Shown one piece after another: positions 43,063 through 52,878 of a DNA stretch of 64,000 bases (position 1 is its first letter; every line of letters starts with the position of its first letter). The translations under genes were made by a program, and so were the position numbers. The DNA is from Chitinophaga niastensis (GTDB lineage: Bacteria > Bacteroidota > Bacteroidia > Chitinophagales > Chitinophagaceae). The DNA lies in assembly GCF_003014755.1 (NCBI RefSeq), contig NZ_PYAW01000002.1:682001-746000 (forward strand). The letters run 5' to 3'. Under the pieces are notes generated by a model. It was not told where the DNA came from and searched no databases. It was given only the letters and a program-made list of their open reading frames with translations.

Positions 43063-44289
43063 ATGATCAAACGAACGGATAAGATAAACAAGAAGCAGCG
43101 AAAATCCCTGGCCAGGATAGTGGTGGATAAGCTGCATCTCTGGCTGGGACTGGGCTCAGGACTCATTGTATTAATTGTAAGTATAACGGGCTGTCTGTTT
43201 GTTTTTCAGAAAGAAATTAACAACCGTATATATCGTCATGCCTTATTTATCACACCGCAACAGCAGCCGGTGTTGCCGTTAAGTGTGTTGAAACAAAAAG
43301 CAGCAGATGCACTTGGGCAGGATAAGCCCGTACTCAATATCACAACTTACAAAGCGGCTGATCGTGCCTGGGAATTTATGACCTATAAAGCCAATGATAC
43401 CGCGCTTACTTATTTTGGTGGTATTGAGTATTATGAATCCGTACTGGTGAATCCTTACACTGGTGCTGTTACCGGCAGGCTGGACTATAAATACAATTTC
43501 TTCAATATCGTTAAAAACCTGCACTGGAGCCTATTGCTCAACACCCCTTACGGACAGCCAATTGTGGGCTGGAGCACCTTTATTTTTGTAATCCTGCTTA
43601 TCACCGGACTGGTATTATGGTGGCCTAAAAGATGGAACAAAAATACCCGGGAACAAAGCTTTAAAGTAAAATGGAAAGCCAGCTTTAAACGGGTGAATTA
43701 TGACCTGCATAATGTACTTGGATTTTATAGTATGCTGATAGCGCTGGTAATTGCTTTAACCGGCATGGTGTGGGCTTTTACGTGGTTTCAGAAAACCGTA
43801 TATGTGGTAGCTTCCGTGAGTATTACACCGCCGGATGTGAAACGACATGCGTCTGCAGATACAGCTGTTGTTGTAACCGGAAATCCGCTGGATATTGCTT
43901 TCAGTGCGGCTTTGCCGATACTCAAAGATGCACGTCGTATTTTCGTATATCCGGCAACGTACCCTGCAGGGGTGCATACAATTGGTGGGTTAAACGGAGA
44001 AGAAACATATTATGGGGCAGATGAATTACAGTTTGATCAATACAGCGGAAAGCTGCTGGGGAGGCGGAACGACAGGCACAAGAACCGGGGCGAACGTTTG
44101 ATAGATATGAACTATGATATACATGTTGGCGCGATAGGAGGATTGCCTGGAAAAGTAATTGCCTTTATCATCAGTTTGATATGCGCTTCCTTGCCCGTAA
44201 CGGGTTTTTTAGTGTGGTGGGGCAAGCAAAGAAAGTCGAAAAAGAAGCCGGTACAAGTATGTTTTTCAGTGACATCAGGCACATTGTAA
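43063..44289 (+). CDS. PepSY-associated transmembrane protein
   Basis: A 408 aa inner-membrane protein: TM1 about residues 23-46 (LHLWLGLGSGLIVLIVSITGCLFVF), a PepSY-type periplasmic domain, TM2 and TM3 around residues 165-190 and 220-250 (VIALTGMVWAFTWF), a second periplasmic domain, and TM4 near 370-390 (VIAFIISLICASLPVTGFLVWWG). This is the PiuB/PepSY_TM layout, whose members are often linked to siderophore or iron-reduction systems. The ATG at 43063 (MIKRTDKINKKQRK) is preferred over the upstream ATG at 43003. Confidence 0.88.
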   Translation: MIKRTDKINKKQRKSLARIVVDKLHLWLGLGSGLIVLIVSITGCLFVFQKEINNRIYRHALFITPQQQPVLPLSVLKQKAADALGQDKPVLNITTYKAADRAWEFMTYKANDTALTYFGGIEYYESVLVNPYTGAVTGRLDYKYNFFNIVKNLHWSLLLNTPYGQPIVGWSTFIFVILLITGLVLWWPKRWNKNTREQSFKVKWKASFKRVNYDLHNVLGFYSMLIALVIALTGMVWAFTWFQKTVYVVASVSITPPDVKRHASADTAVVVTGNPLDIAFSAALPILKDARRIFVYPATYPAGVHTIGGLNGEETYYGADELQFDQYSGKLLGRRNDRHKNRGERLIDMNYDIHVGAIGGLPGKVIAFIISLICASLPVTGFLVWWGKQRKSKKKPVQVCFSVTSGTL

Positions 44290-44398
44290 ATAAAAAGTAT
44301 TACTTATTTTTACTGTCGAAATGCTTTGTAGTACTGTGTTTCAGTGCGTTATCATATGTGTTGGCATTAAAAATATGCAGGAAAGTTTGAAAAAAAAT

Positions 44399-44428
44399 TT
44401 TGTGTTTTCAGTCTGTTTCCTATCTTTG
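44399..44428 (+). promoter_or_regulatory. promoter of the tandem tRNA-Gly genes
   Basis: TTTG (44399-44402), 18 bp, TATCTTTG (44421-44428), an exact housekeeping promoter. It is 93 nt before the first tRNA. Confidence 0.75.
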
Positions 44429-44521
44429 CAATCCCAACAAAAAACGCCATACGGCAGAGAAACAGAAACGGTGCTCAATTTGTTGGAAAAAGCTCTTAAA
44501 ATAACGAAGTTCTTAATACCT

Positions 44522-44594
<73 letters not shown>

Positions 44595-44624
44595 CCATTT
44601 TTTTATAAAGTTCTTAATACATCT

Positions 44625-44697
<73 letters not shown>

Positions 44698-44700
44698 CTA

Positions 44701-44736
44701 AAGCCTGATTGAAGATGATTCAATCAGGCTTTTTTT
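44701..44736 (+). terminator. terminator of the tRNA-Gly pair
   Basis: AAGCCTGATTG pairs with CAATCAGGCTT (11 bp) with a 9-nt loop, followed by T7. Confidence 0.92.
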
Positions 44737-44744
44737 ATGTCTTT

Positions 44745-44931
44745 GTCTTTCTCCCGATTAGGCTGATTATGCTGATTACCCCGATTTTATTTTGATTATA
44801 AAAGATTAGCGAAGATCAAAGCAAGTATTATCCGCTTTGGTCTTCGCTAATCTTTTATAATCTTTCAAAATAAAAAATAAAATCGGGGTAATCAGCATAA
44901 TCAGCCTAATCAGCCTAATCGGGAGAAAGAC
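44745..44931. repeat. long nonamer-type inverted repeat between tRNA-Gly and a membrane gene
   Basis: Arms of about 75 bp with a loop around 44840. The left arm begins GTCTTTCTCCCGATTAGG and contains GCTGATTAT and GCTGATTAC units; the right arm has the matching complements plus one extra CAGCCTAAT unit. It is of the same type as 12594 and 60423 but with inner sequence unique to this copy and matched on both arms. Confidence 0.9.
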
Positions 44932-44938
44932 TATTGTT

Positions 44939-46108
44939 TTAATACTCTCCGCTAGCTCCACCACCACCGCCGGTTCCACCACCAAAGTTCATATCATTTG
45001 AAGGTGTTTGCGGGCCAGGTTTAAACGTTTGGGCTATCACCAGCGATTCTACATTCAGTTTATCTGCCAGCGAAGGTTCATCTGTTTCCAGGTAAGTAAA
45101 GCCATGGCGCGGCGTTTGCAGGTAACTTATGAGCGCCCAGGCACCGCCGGTAAGTATTATACCACCCGTCACCATGGCTGTTTCCAGCGGCATTACGCTA
45201 TGGTAATAACGGATGGTGAATACAATGGCAGCTAACAGAAGCATACCGGTACGTAATAACACCGCATCCTTTCTGCGGATGCCCAGATACAGATATACAA
45301 ATGGTATCACCGTAGTAAAGATCCAGAAGAGCATGGCACCCGGAATACTTTGTCCATCTTTTAGCTGCAGGTCAAACATGGCATTACTTACTTCTCTTAC
45401 CACAAAATAATTGCCGGCCAGGTATAGTGTGAGTAACGATAGCACTTCTACCACTGTTAAACAGTGCTTATAATGTCGTAATGGTTGCTGTGTGGCTAAT
45501 CTTCTTACAACAAACCACGTTGCCAGCGACAGTAACATAATAACAAAAGGAGTGATAGTTTTAGCAACAGGTCCCAGCTTCACTAGTATACTGAAAACAA
45601 AGGCCAGGAAAGCCAGGTAGGCTACACCACTCAATGCCATATCGGCAAAGCGTAAGGTAGCCAGTAAGGTGAGTACAAGGACGCATATGCTCCAGGTGGA
45701 GAGGGAAGTATTTCCTTTGATGGCGAGGGCGCAGAGGAACAGTCCTATGGCAGACCATAACAGCGCATCATCTACACCCGCCTTATAAAATTTCTTTTCC
45801 CGGATAAATAACTCCAATGCACCATAACATACCAGGCCAAAGAAAACACATAGCCCTGCATAGCCCGATTCATTACGTATTGCTTCAAGGCTTATCAAGG
45901 TTAAGAAACCCATTGAAAAAGAAGCAATGATGACGGTTAATATGAATAAACCGATTTTTATAATGGGATTGGGTGTATAAAAATTTACCGGGTGAGCGGC
46001 TTCAATTGCTTTAAAAGTAGCTGCATCAATACAGTCTTTCCGCAGCGCCTTTTCCGCTTCCTCTTTTATTTCCAGGTTATCCAGCGTTTGACGGTTATAT
46101 GCGAGCAT
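44939..46108 (-). CDS. polytopic membrane protein with Gly-rich tail
   Basis: A 389 aa membrane protein of unknown function with about ten hydrophobic segments (for example about residues 50-74, 81-96, 111-130, 138-158, 170-190) after a soluble N-terminal ~45 aa, and a cytosolic-looking C-terminal tail that ends in a Gly-rich segment (GGGTGGGGGASGEY). The gene overlaps the DUF2157 gene by 14 bp, so the two are coupled and probably act together. DUF4401-like proteins pair with DUF2157 in other bacteria; the match here is by layout only. Confidence 0.75.
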   Translation of the reverse strand: MLAYNRQTLDNLEIKEEAEKALRKDCIDAATFKAIEAAHPVNFYTPNPIIKIGLFILTVIIASFSMGFLTLISLEAIRNESGYAGLCVFFGLVCYGALELFIREKKFYKAGVDDALLWSAIGLFLCALAIKGNTSLSTWSICVLVLTLLATLRFADMALSGVAYLAFLAFVFSILVKLGPVAKTITPFVIMLLSLATWFVVRRLATQQPLRHYKHCLTVVEVLSLLTLYLAGNYFVVREVSNAMFDLQLKDGQSIPGAMLFWIFTTVIPFVYLYLGIRRKDAVLLRTGMLLLAAIVFTIRYYHSVMPLETAMVTGGIILTGGAWALISYLQTPRHGFTYLETDEPSLADKLNVESLVIAQTFKPGPQTPSNDMNFGGGTGGGGGASGEY

Positions 46109-47081
46109 GTTTAATTTTTTTGTTGAGGTTAATTAATAACAATATCACACCAATGGCAGAGCCGATCACATACAGTAGTCCCAGGTATACTGCACCAATA
46201 TCATTTGTCAGTACCAATAAACGGAATACGATAATACTAATCCCCACATAGGCATATAACACTGTAATGAGTACAAAATAAAAAGAACCTTCGCGGAATG
46301 CCTGTTTAAAGGTGTAAACACTCACCGCCGCCATTATGATGATCAGCAGCCATAACATGGGATTATTACCAAATACACAAAGGGCGCTGATGCAGGCAAT
46401 AAAAATAATATTGGTACCAAAGTTCTGATAGGTAAAAGTGAAATGTTTTTTCAGGTTCCGTCGGGTAGAAATTATTGCCAGCAACAATAATATTCCGCCC
46501 AGTAAAACACCGGTATAGATAATCGGGTCGCTGCTGAAATCATTGGCAGACAGCACCTGGAACGGTGTTACTGCTATTCCCATCCAGGCAGCCAGGTTGG
46601 TGATAGCCATGGATAGTACACCCAGGTGATCAAAGTAATAGGCGCTGACAGCGAGTACTGCAAAAGGTATAAAGGTAGCGAGGCCATAAGCTTTGCCAAA
46701 GGCGGTGTATTCGAACTGCAGGTAACCAATAAACGTTACAAACGTGAGGCAACCTAACAGTAATGCATAATCGAAAAAAGCATTGGGCGAAATTACTTTT
46801 TGCCAGGAGAAAGGTGCCTTCTTTCGGATGCAGTAGCTGAAACAACCGGCGCAAAGCAGTCCTATGAAAAGCAGTATCACCTGGTGTCCTATGGTATCTA
46901 TATTTTTGTAGATGAGAATGCCTAATCCTCCACTAAGCAGCAATACGCCCAGGTATAAGAGGGTTTTTATTTCCCAGTGAAGGGAAAACAGCCGGTTGGA
47001 CTCTTCGGTTTTTACTGCCTGCACAGCGGTATCGCTGACCAGTCCTTCTGTGCGCAATTTTTCAAATAAGTGTATGTTCAT
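46095..47081 (-). CDS. DUF2157 domain membrane protein
   Basis: A 328 aa protein starting MNIHLFEKLRTEGLVSDTA, with a short soluble N-terminal segment and about eight to ten membrane helices beginning IKTLLYLGVLLLSGGLGILIYKNIDTIGHQ (about residues 38-67, typical of DUF2157). Function unknown. It lies first in a two-gene unit with the following membrane protein, on the strand facing the AraC regulator's downstream end. Confidence 0.85.
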   Translation of the reverse strand: MNIHLFEKLRTEGLVSDTAVQAVKTEESNRLFSLHWEIKTLLYLGVLLLSGGLGILIYKNIDTIGHQVILLFIGLLCAGCFSYCIRKKAPFSWQKVISPNAFFDYALLLGCLTFVTFIGYLQFEYTAFGKAYGLATFIPFAVLAVSAYYFDHLGVLSMAITNLAAWMGIAVTPFQVLSANDFSSDPIIYTGVLLGGILLLLAIISTRRNLKKHFTFTYQNFGTNIIFIACISALCVFGNNPMLWLLIIIMAAVSVYTFKQAFREGSFYFVLITVLYAYVGISIIVFRLLVLTNDIGAVYLGLLYVIGSAIGVILLLINLNKKIKHARI

Positions 47082-47131
47082 AAAGGAGTTAAAAATGAAA
47101 ATTATAACAAATTAAGCATATAGCAACTGCT

Positions 47132-48001
47132 TTATTGCGATTGCAGTGCTTTCCTGTATTGTCCCGGGCTCTTATGCCGTATCATTCGGAAAAACTTATT
47201 GAAGTTAGTGAGGTTCTGATAACCGCTCTCATAGCATACATCGCTGATGCTGCGCGTTTCATCCATCAGTAGTTTACAGGCATGTCCAATGCGGAGTTCA
47301 TTAATGAAACGGGTGAGTGATTTGTTGGTGTGTTTTTTAAAGTACCGGCAAAAGGCAGGTGGCGTCATATTAGCTATGGTAGCCACTTCTGCCAGTTTTA
47401 TTTCCTGTGTGTAATGTTGCAGCAGGTACTGGAATACGGCGTTTATTTTTTCTGCTTCCTTACCATTCCATGGATTTTTGAATTGAATACTGCTCAGGTA
47501 TTCAAACTCATCAGTTGTAGCAAGCTGGTCTATAACCTGTAAAAAGGTGAGCAGTTTTTTTAATCCTTTCTGCCCGGTAATGCCCGACAGTAGCATTGCT
47601 GCGGCTTTTTGCGCTTTGCCGGTAAAACGGATGCCCCGGCTGGCATTATCCATTAACCATTTTGTTGTAGCTGTAATTTCATCATCATCTGTCAGCCGTG
47701 TTAAAAGGGTAGCCGGAAAATAAACTACCACTGATTTCACTTTCTGTGGCGCCTCCCCGCTGGCAAATACCGGGTCATTCAGCCATATATGCGGTAATTG
47801 CGGGCCCATGAGCACCAGGTCGCCTGCACTGAAATCTCCGATATGATCTCCCACAATGCGTTTACCATAACTTTCCTGTATCAATACCAGTTCACATAAA
47901 TCATGAAAATGATAAGACGATTGCAGGTAATCGGTCTGTACTTTTTTGATATGAATGGTATTGGCTGCCGGAGCGCCAACGTCTATAAACTGCGCTTTCA
48001 T
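47132..48001 (-). CDS. AraC-family transcriptional regulator with cupin sensor domain
   Basis: A 289 aa regulator: N-terminal cupin-like ligand domain (SSYHFHDLCELVLIQESYGKR about residues 29-49, GDLVLMGPQLPHIW), and two C-terminal HTH motifs (IKLAEVATIANMTPPAFCRYFKKHTNKSL and ISDVCYESGYQNLTNFNKFFR, about 195-275). It is divergent from the sugar-acid operon across a 127-bp gap, so it is the likely regulator of that operon, with a sugar or sugar acid as inducer. This is inference from position. Confidence 0.92.
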   Translation of the reverse strand: MKAQFIDVGAPAANTIHIKKVQTDYLQSSYHFHDLCELVLIQESYGKRIVGDHIGDFSAGDLVLMGPQLPHIWLNDPVFASGEAPQKVKSVVVYFPATLLTRLTDDDEITATTKWLMDNASRGIRFTGKAQKAAAMLLSGITGQKGLKKLLTFLQVIDQLATTDEFEYLSSIQFKNPWNGKEAEKINAVFQYLLQHYTQEIKLAEVATIANMTPPAFCRYFKKHTNKSLTRFINELRIGHACKLLMDETRSISDVCYESGYQNLTNFNKFFRMIRHKSPGQYRKALQSQ

Positions 48002-48101
48002 AGCAACTAAATTACTGGTTTTGCATATTATTTAAGTATTTAGGGTTAAAATAGTTGCTAAATCAGTTAATGAGGTTGGAGAAATTGGTGTGCGGAGAGA
48101 A

Positions 48102-48109
48102 TAGCTTTG
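48102..48109 (+). promoter_or_regulatory. putative -7 box of the sugar-acid operon
   Basis: TAGCTTTG matches TAnnTTTG exactly, 19 nt before the ATG at 48129. TTG elements lie 14 and 23 bp upstream, neither ideal, which would fit an activator-dependent promoter under AraC control. Confidence 0.4.
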
Positions 48110-48128
48110 TGAGATAAATATTTTGCAG

Positions 48129-48818
48129 ATGATCCACTGGAAGAATGATACCGAATTATTTATTATAATAAAGAGAGAGCTGTACACCGCTGTGGTGGGC
48201 GATATTATGGATAAGATAGGCCTGCAGCAGCAGTTTCTGCCGCCACGTATCCGTCCTTTAAAGGAGGGTATGTTCATTGCCGGCAGGGCTATGACAGTGC
48301 TGGAAGCAGATGTGCACGGAGAAGCAGTGGATGGCCACAATCCTTTGCTGCAGCAGCCTTTCGGTTTGATGCTGGATGCCCTGGATGGATTAAAGCTGCA
48401 TGAAGTATATGTATGCAGTGGCGCCTCACCCCGTTATGCGCTATGGGGGGAGCTGATGAGCACGCGTGCGCTGCAGCTGGGGGCAGCCGGCGCTGTGGTA
48501 AATGGTTATTCCCGCGATACACGTGGTATATTGCAGGTGGGAATGCCCGTATTTTCATACGGACCTTATGCACAGGACCAGGCGCCCCGTGGTAAAGTAG
48601 TGGACTATCGCGTGACGATTGAAATGGAAGGTGTTTTAATACGTCCTGGTGATATTATAATAGGTGATATAGACGGCGTATGCGTTGTGCCACAACATGC
48701 TGAGCTGGAAGTGTTCCAACAGGCATTGGAGAAGGCCCGTGGCGAGAAAATAGTACAGAAACAAATACTAAAAGGTATGAGTGCAAAGGAAGCATTCGAA
48801 ACATATGGCATACTCTAA
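48129..48818 (+). CDS. RraA-fold aldolase (HMG/CHA aldolase-like)
   Basis: A 229 aa protein of the RraA/HMG-aldolase superfamily: ELYTAVVGDIMDKIG (about residues 17-31), and the metal/substrate motif GAAGAVVNGYSRDTRGI with R129 and D130, the residues that distinguish catalytic pyruvate aldolases from the RNase E inhibitor RraA. Given its operon partners, it probably cleaves a 2-keto-3-deoxy sugar acid to pyruvate and an aldehyde. A TTG at 48123 could add two residues. Confidence 0.85.
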   Translation: MIHWKNDTELFIIIKRELYTAVVGDIMDKIGLQQQFLPPRIRPLKEGMFIAGRAMTVLEADVHGEAVDGHNPLLQQPFGLMLDALDGLKLHEVYVCSGASPRYALWGELMSTRALQLGAAGAVVNGYSRDTRGILQVGMPVFSYGPYAQDQAPRGKVVDYRVTIEMEGVLIRPGDIIIGDIDGVCVVPQHAELEVFQQALEKARGEKIVQKQILKGMSAKEAFETYGIL

Positions 48819-48825
48819 TACATCT

Positions 48826-51687
48826 ATGATGCTTAAAAAGATATTCTTAATAGTTTTTTTATTATTTAACGGACTGTTGTTGCAGGCGCAGTTACCTTCC
48901 TTAACACCCCGGCCAGCAGCAGTGATAGATATACAACAGCCACTTATGCTGTTGAACGGGCAATGGCAGTTCTCCAATGGTATGAATGGGAAAGTGAGCA
49001 CCATAGCGGTTCCTGGAGAATGGGAAATGCAGGGACACTTTTTAAAGGAGGGAGATACGGCCATGTATACACGTAGTTTTACTGTGCCGGCAGATTGGAA
49101 AGGACAATTGGTGAAACTGCGTTTTGATGGGGTAAGTTCCTGGGGAGAAGTATGGATAAACGGACAAAAAGTGGTTGCTCATGAAGGAGGCTTTGTGCCT
49201 TTTGAAGCAGACATCACACCGCAGTTACAGCCTGGTGAAAACAAAGTGCAGGTATTGGTGAAAGCCCTTACCATCAGTGACCGGCTGGGCTGTGTATCAC
49301 AATATGCGGTGCATACAGTTGGTGGTATTTTACGTAAGGTAACGTTGTTTGCCGTGCCTGTAGCGCATATCAACAGGTTATACATTACGCCGCGTTTTTC
49401 AGATAGCCGTTACCGTAATGGGGACTTAATGACTGATATAGCTGTTACTAACGCAAACGGGCATACGCAATTACAATTCACTTTACGGGATGCGCAGGGG
49501 AAAACAGTGCTGCAAAAAAAAGTAGCTGTTGGTATGCCGGTAGTGCTGGAAGCCGGTAAGGTACAGCCATGGACACCAGAAATACCATATTTGTACACAC
49601 TGGAAGTAGCGCTGCAACAGGATGGGATCACTACAGAAAAATTGGTGCAGTTAACAGGATTCCGGCAGGTGGAAATTAAGGATGGCGTGCTGTTGGTGAA
49701 TGGCATGCCTGTAAAATTGCGCGGTGTGAATCGGCATGAAACGCATCCTTTGTTGGGCCGCAGCCTTACACCGGCGTTATGCCGGCAGGATGCAGCATTG
49801 TTTAAAGCAGCTAACTGCAATTACATCCGTACCAGCCACTATCCGCCTTCAGAGGAGTTTTTGGAGGCAGCTGATGAGTTGGGATTATTTGTTGAAAGTG
49901 AATCAGCCATCACCTGGATACAACATGGCGCCTCACCGATCTGGCGCAGCTGGAATTATCTCGATGAAAAGTATTTGCCCTTTTTTATACAGGCTAATGT
50001 AGACAAGATGCAGGCTGGTTACAATCATCCGGCTATCATTATCTGGTCGCTGGCCAATGAATCTTACTGGAGCCCGCTGTTTGCAAAGGTGCTGGCAGTA
50101 GTGAAAAGTATGGACAGCTCCCGTGTGACTACCTTTCATGATCAGTGCTGGGGTGGGTTTAATAATGGTGGTAGTAAAGCTGATATAGCCGTGTATCATT
50201 ATCCTGGCCTGAACGGCGCTGCTGCAACAGATACCATGAAACGCCCTGTACTCTTTGGTGAATATGCACATATCTCTGACTATAATCGGAGAGAACTGGC
50301 TACCGATCCGGGTATCCGGAGTGCTTACGGCGCGCCGCTGGTACAGATGTATGATAGTATATTTCATCATTCAAAATGTTTGGGTGGTGCTATATGGAGC
50401 GGTATAGATGATATTTTTCACATGCCGGATGGCCGCATTGTGGGCTATGGCCCATGGGGCCCCATTGATGGCTGGAGAAGACCGAAGCCGGAGTATTATG
50501 GAATGAAAAAAGCCTATGCGCCGGTAGTGATTACAAATCTGCAAAACCCTGAACACAAAGGGAATGTGTTATTGCTGCGTATTGAAAACCGTTTTGACTT
50601 TACCAATTTGCAGCAAACAACGGTGAAGAGCGTAGTGGATGGTGTGGAGAAAGTTTATCATCCGGCCATAGCACCGCACCGGCAGGGCATATTGCGTGTA
50701 CCCGTGAATGCTGCTGCAGGGCCGGTACTGATTACTTTTACAGATGTTGCCGGTAATGTAGTGAATGAAGAAAAGGTGTCACGATTGGATTGGGTAACGC
50801 GGGAATTATCAATTAATTATCCGTTATCGGTAACTGAAAATGAAGCCACATACCAGGTACATCAGGGAGTTAATGAATATAAAATATCCAAATTAACAGG
50901 TGTAATTTTATCTGCCAGCAAAGATGGTAAAGAGATCTTATCACAGGGGCCGGTTTTTTCTGTCGTTCCTGCCAATGAAGAAGATGGCGGCAAACCGAAT
51001 GTAGCGGGTGAAACATACCAGAATAATATCTGGCCACTAAAAAATTATCCGCTGTATACCTTATTCACAAAAGATTTGACAGTAAAGCAGCAATCGCATG
51101 AAATAGTTGCAGAAATGAATGTAACTTATACAAACGCGAGTGGTAAAATCAAATATCATTTTTCTGATGTGGGAGAAGTGAAAATAAATTATGAGATACA
51201 TTATAAAGGAGAAGATACAATACCAAGGCAGTATGGATTGCTGATGGAATTGCCCGCTACCTTCGGTCAACTTTCCTGGCAGCGTAACGGTGCATTCACT
51301 ACTTATCCGGCGGATGATATTTCACGTAATGAAGGCAGCGCGCAGCTGCATGCACGTAGCATTGATGGGGTGGAAGTGTGGGGAGAACAGCCGAAAGGCC
51401 CATGGAAAGACGATGCCAATGAACTTGGCAGTAATGATTTCAGGGCAACGCGCAGGCATATACGATGGGCTGCCTTGCAGGATGATCAGCAGCAAGGTAT
51501 CAGGGTTACGTCTGACGGAAAAGGGCAGGCAGTAAGATGCTGGTTGCAGGATCAACATCTTCAAATGCTGATTGCAGATTACAGTAACAATGGCTCAGAG
51601 CCCTTCTATGGCTCACCGCATTCCAACGGAAAAATAAATATCAAAGGTAAAACGCTGCAGGGCAGCATAACATTCAGCTTATTTTAA
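48826..51687 (+). CDS. exported glycoside hydrolase family 2 (beta-galactosidase-like)
   Basis: A 953 aa secreted enzyme: signal peptide (MMLKKIFLIVFLLFNGLLLQAQ), GH2 sugar-binding jelly roll, immunoglobulin-like domain, catalytic barrel with LRGVNRHETHPLLGRS, the acid/base E412 in WSLANESYW and nucleophile E479 in LFGEYAHISDYNR, then C-terminal beta-gal domains. The size and C-terminal domains are LacZ-like, but galactosidase, glucuronidase or other specificity cannot be set. The frame opens at 48781 and an ATG also lies at 48805; the chosen start begins the signal peptide, just after the aldolase stop. Confidence 0.9.
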   Translation: MMLKKIFLIVFLLFNGLLLQAQLPSLTPRPAAVIDIQQPLMLLNGQWQFSNGMNGKVSTIAVPGEWEMQGHFLKEGDTAMYTRSFTVPADWKGQLVKLRFDGVSSWGEVWINGQKVVAHEGGFVPFEADITPQLQPGENKVQVLVKALTISDRLGCVSQYAVHTVGGILRKVTLFAVPVAHINRLYITPRFSDSRYRNGDLMTDIAVTNANGHTQLQFTLRDAQGKTVLQKKVAVGMPVVLEAGKVQPWTPEIPYLYTLEVALQQDGITTEKLVQLTGFRQVEIKDGVLLVNGMPVKLRGVNRHETHPLLGRSLTPALCRQDAALFKAANCNYIRTSHYPPSEEFLEAADELGLFVESESAITWIQHGASPIWRSWNYLDEKYLPFFIQANVDKMQAGYNHPAIIIWSLANESYWSPLFAKVLAVVKSMDSSRVTTFHDQCWGGFNNGGSKADIAVYHYPGLNGAAATDTMKRPVLFGEYAHISDYNRRELATDPGIRSAYGAPLVQMYDSIFHHSKCLGGAIWSGIDDIFHMPDGRIVGYGPWGPIDGWRRPKPEYYGMKKAYAPVVITNLQNPEHKGNVLLLRIENRFDFTNLQQTTVKSVVDGVEKVYHPAIAPHRQGILRVPVNAAAGPVLITFTDVAGNVVNEEKVSRLDWVTRELSINYPLSVTENEATYQVHQGVNEYKISKLTGVILSASKDGKEILSQGPVFSVVPANEEDGGKPNVAGETYQNNIWPLKNYPLYTLFTKDLTVKQQSHEIVAEMNVTYTNASGKIKYHFSDVGEVKINYEIHYKGEDTIPRQYGLLMELPATFGQLSWQRNGAFTTYPADDISRNEGSAQLHARSIDGVEVWGEQPKGPWKDDANELGSNDFRATRRHIRWAALQDDQQQGIRVTSDGKGQAVRCWLQDQHLQMLIADYSNNGSEPFYGSPHSNGKINIKGKTLQGSITFSLF

Positions 51688-51696
51688 ATTGCGCAT

Positions 51697-52863
51697 ATGA
51701 AAATTACAGACGTTAAAGTGTGGCTGGTAGAAGGCGTAAAATACAACTGGACACTACTGAAAATATATACAGACGAAGGTATTACCGGCGTGGGAGAAGC
51801 CACTAACTGGCCCGGTAGTCCTATTGTGTACAATGCTGCAAAGCATGTAGGGGAGCGGATCATCGGTTTGGACCCTATGCGTACGGATTTTATCTGGACA
51901 AAACTATATCGTGACCTTAACTGGATGGGACCATATGGTGCAAGTCTTTGTGCCATCAGTGGTATAGACATGGCGCTGCTGGACCTCAAGGCAAAGAAGC
52001 TGGGTGTGCCCTGTTATGAATTACTGGGTGGCGCCTACCGGAAAGATATTTTATTGTATGCCAACTATTGGTTTACCGGTGGCGGGCATACGCCGGAATC
52101 CTATGCTGCACAAGCATTGAAGGTAAAGGAGGCCGGCTTTACCGGGTTAAAGTTTGATCCTTTTGCGCATGTGAATTATTTATATGGAGAAGATTTGTCG
52201 GCCAGTTTAACATTAACCGTAGAGCAACAGGACCTTGCATTTGAAGTAAGCAAAGCTGTGCGCGAGGCCGTGGGCGCTTCTTTCGACATTATGATAGAAA
52301 CGCATGCGATGTTGAATTTTCGTATAGCCGTGAAAATGGCGCAGCGATTGTCCGAGTTGGATATCACCTGGTATGAAGAGCCGGTAGGACCGGAAAGTGT
52401 GGATACGCTGAAAGCCATGCGTGACAGGCTTCCTGGCAATGTAGTTATTTGCGTGGGAGAAAGACATTATACACGTTATGGTATCAGGCCGGTATTGGAA
52501 AAGCAGGTATGTGATATCCTGATGCCGGATATAACGCGTTGTGGTGGCCCCTCTGAAATGAAGCGCATGGCCACTATGATGGAAACATATAACGTACTGC
52601 TGGCGCCGCATAACCCCAATGGTCCTTTGTCAACGTTGGCCAGTGCACATGTATGTGCGGCAGTGCCCAACTTCTTCCGGCAGGAGTTTATGTTTACAGA
52701 TGTGCCGTGGAGAGATACCGTTATTGATCATCCCATAAAGGATATGATCCATAACGGACATCTTCGTTTATCCGACAGAGCGGGTTTGGGCGTGGATTTG
52801 GTGGAATCTGAGATGGAAAAACATCCAGGTGTTTTGCAACCGCGGCCCGGATTTTATGTATAA
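51697..52863 (+). CDS. enolase-superfamily sugar-acid dehydratase (MR/MLE group)
   Basis: A 388 aa mandelate racemase / muconate lactonizing family protein: capping domain with VGEATNWPGSPIVYNAAK, then a barrel with KFDPFAHV, EEPVGPESV, VGERHYTRYG and DITRCGGPSEMKRM, and PHNPNGPLSTLASAHV near the C-terminus. The layout resembles galactonate and related acid-sugar dehydratases. Expected product: a 2-keto-3-deoxy acid. It starts 9 bp after the GH2 stop. The exact sugar acid is unknown. Confidence 0.9.
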   Translation: MKITDVKVWLVEGVKYNWTLLKIYTDEGITGVGEATNWPGSPIVYNAAKHVGERIIGLDPMRTDFIWTKLYRDLNWMGPYGASLCAISGIDMALLDLKAKKLGVPCYELLGGAYRKDILLYANYWFTGGGHTPESYAAQALKVKEAGFTGLKFDPFAHVNYLYGEDLSASLTLTVEQQDLAFEVSKAVREAVGASFDIMIETHAMLNFRIAVKMAQRLSELDITWYEEPVGPESVDTLKAMRDRLPGNVVICVGERHYTRYGIRPVLEKQVCDILMPDITRCGGPSEMKRMATMMETYNVLLAPHNPNGPLSTLASAHVCAAVPNFFRQEFMFTDVPWRDTVIDHPIKDMIHNGHLRLSDRAGLGVDLVESEMEKHPGVLQPRPGFYV

Positions 52864-52878
52864 CTGAAATCTATAGCT

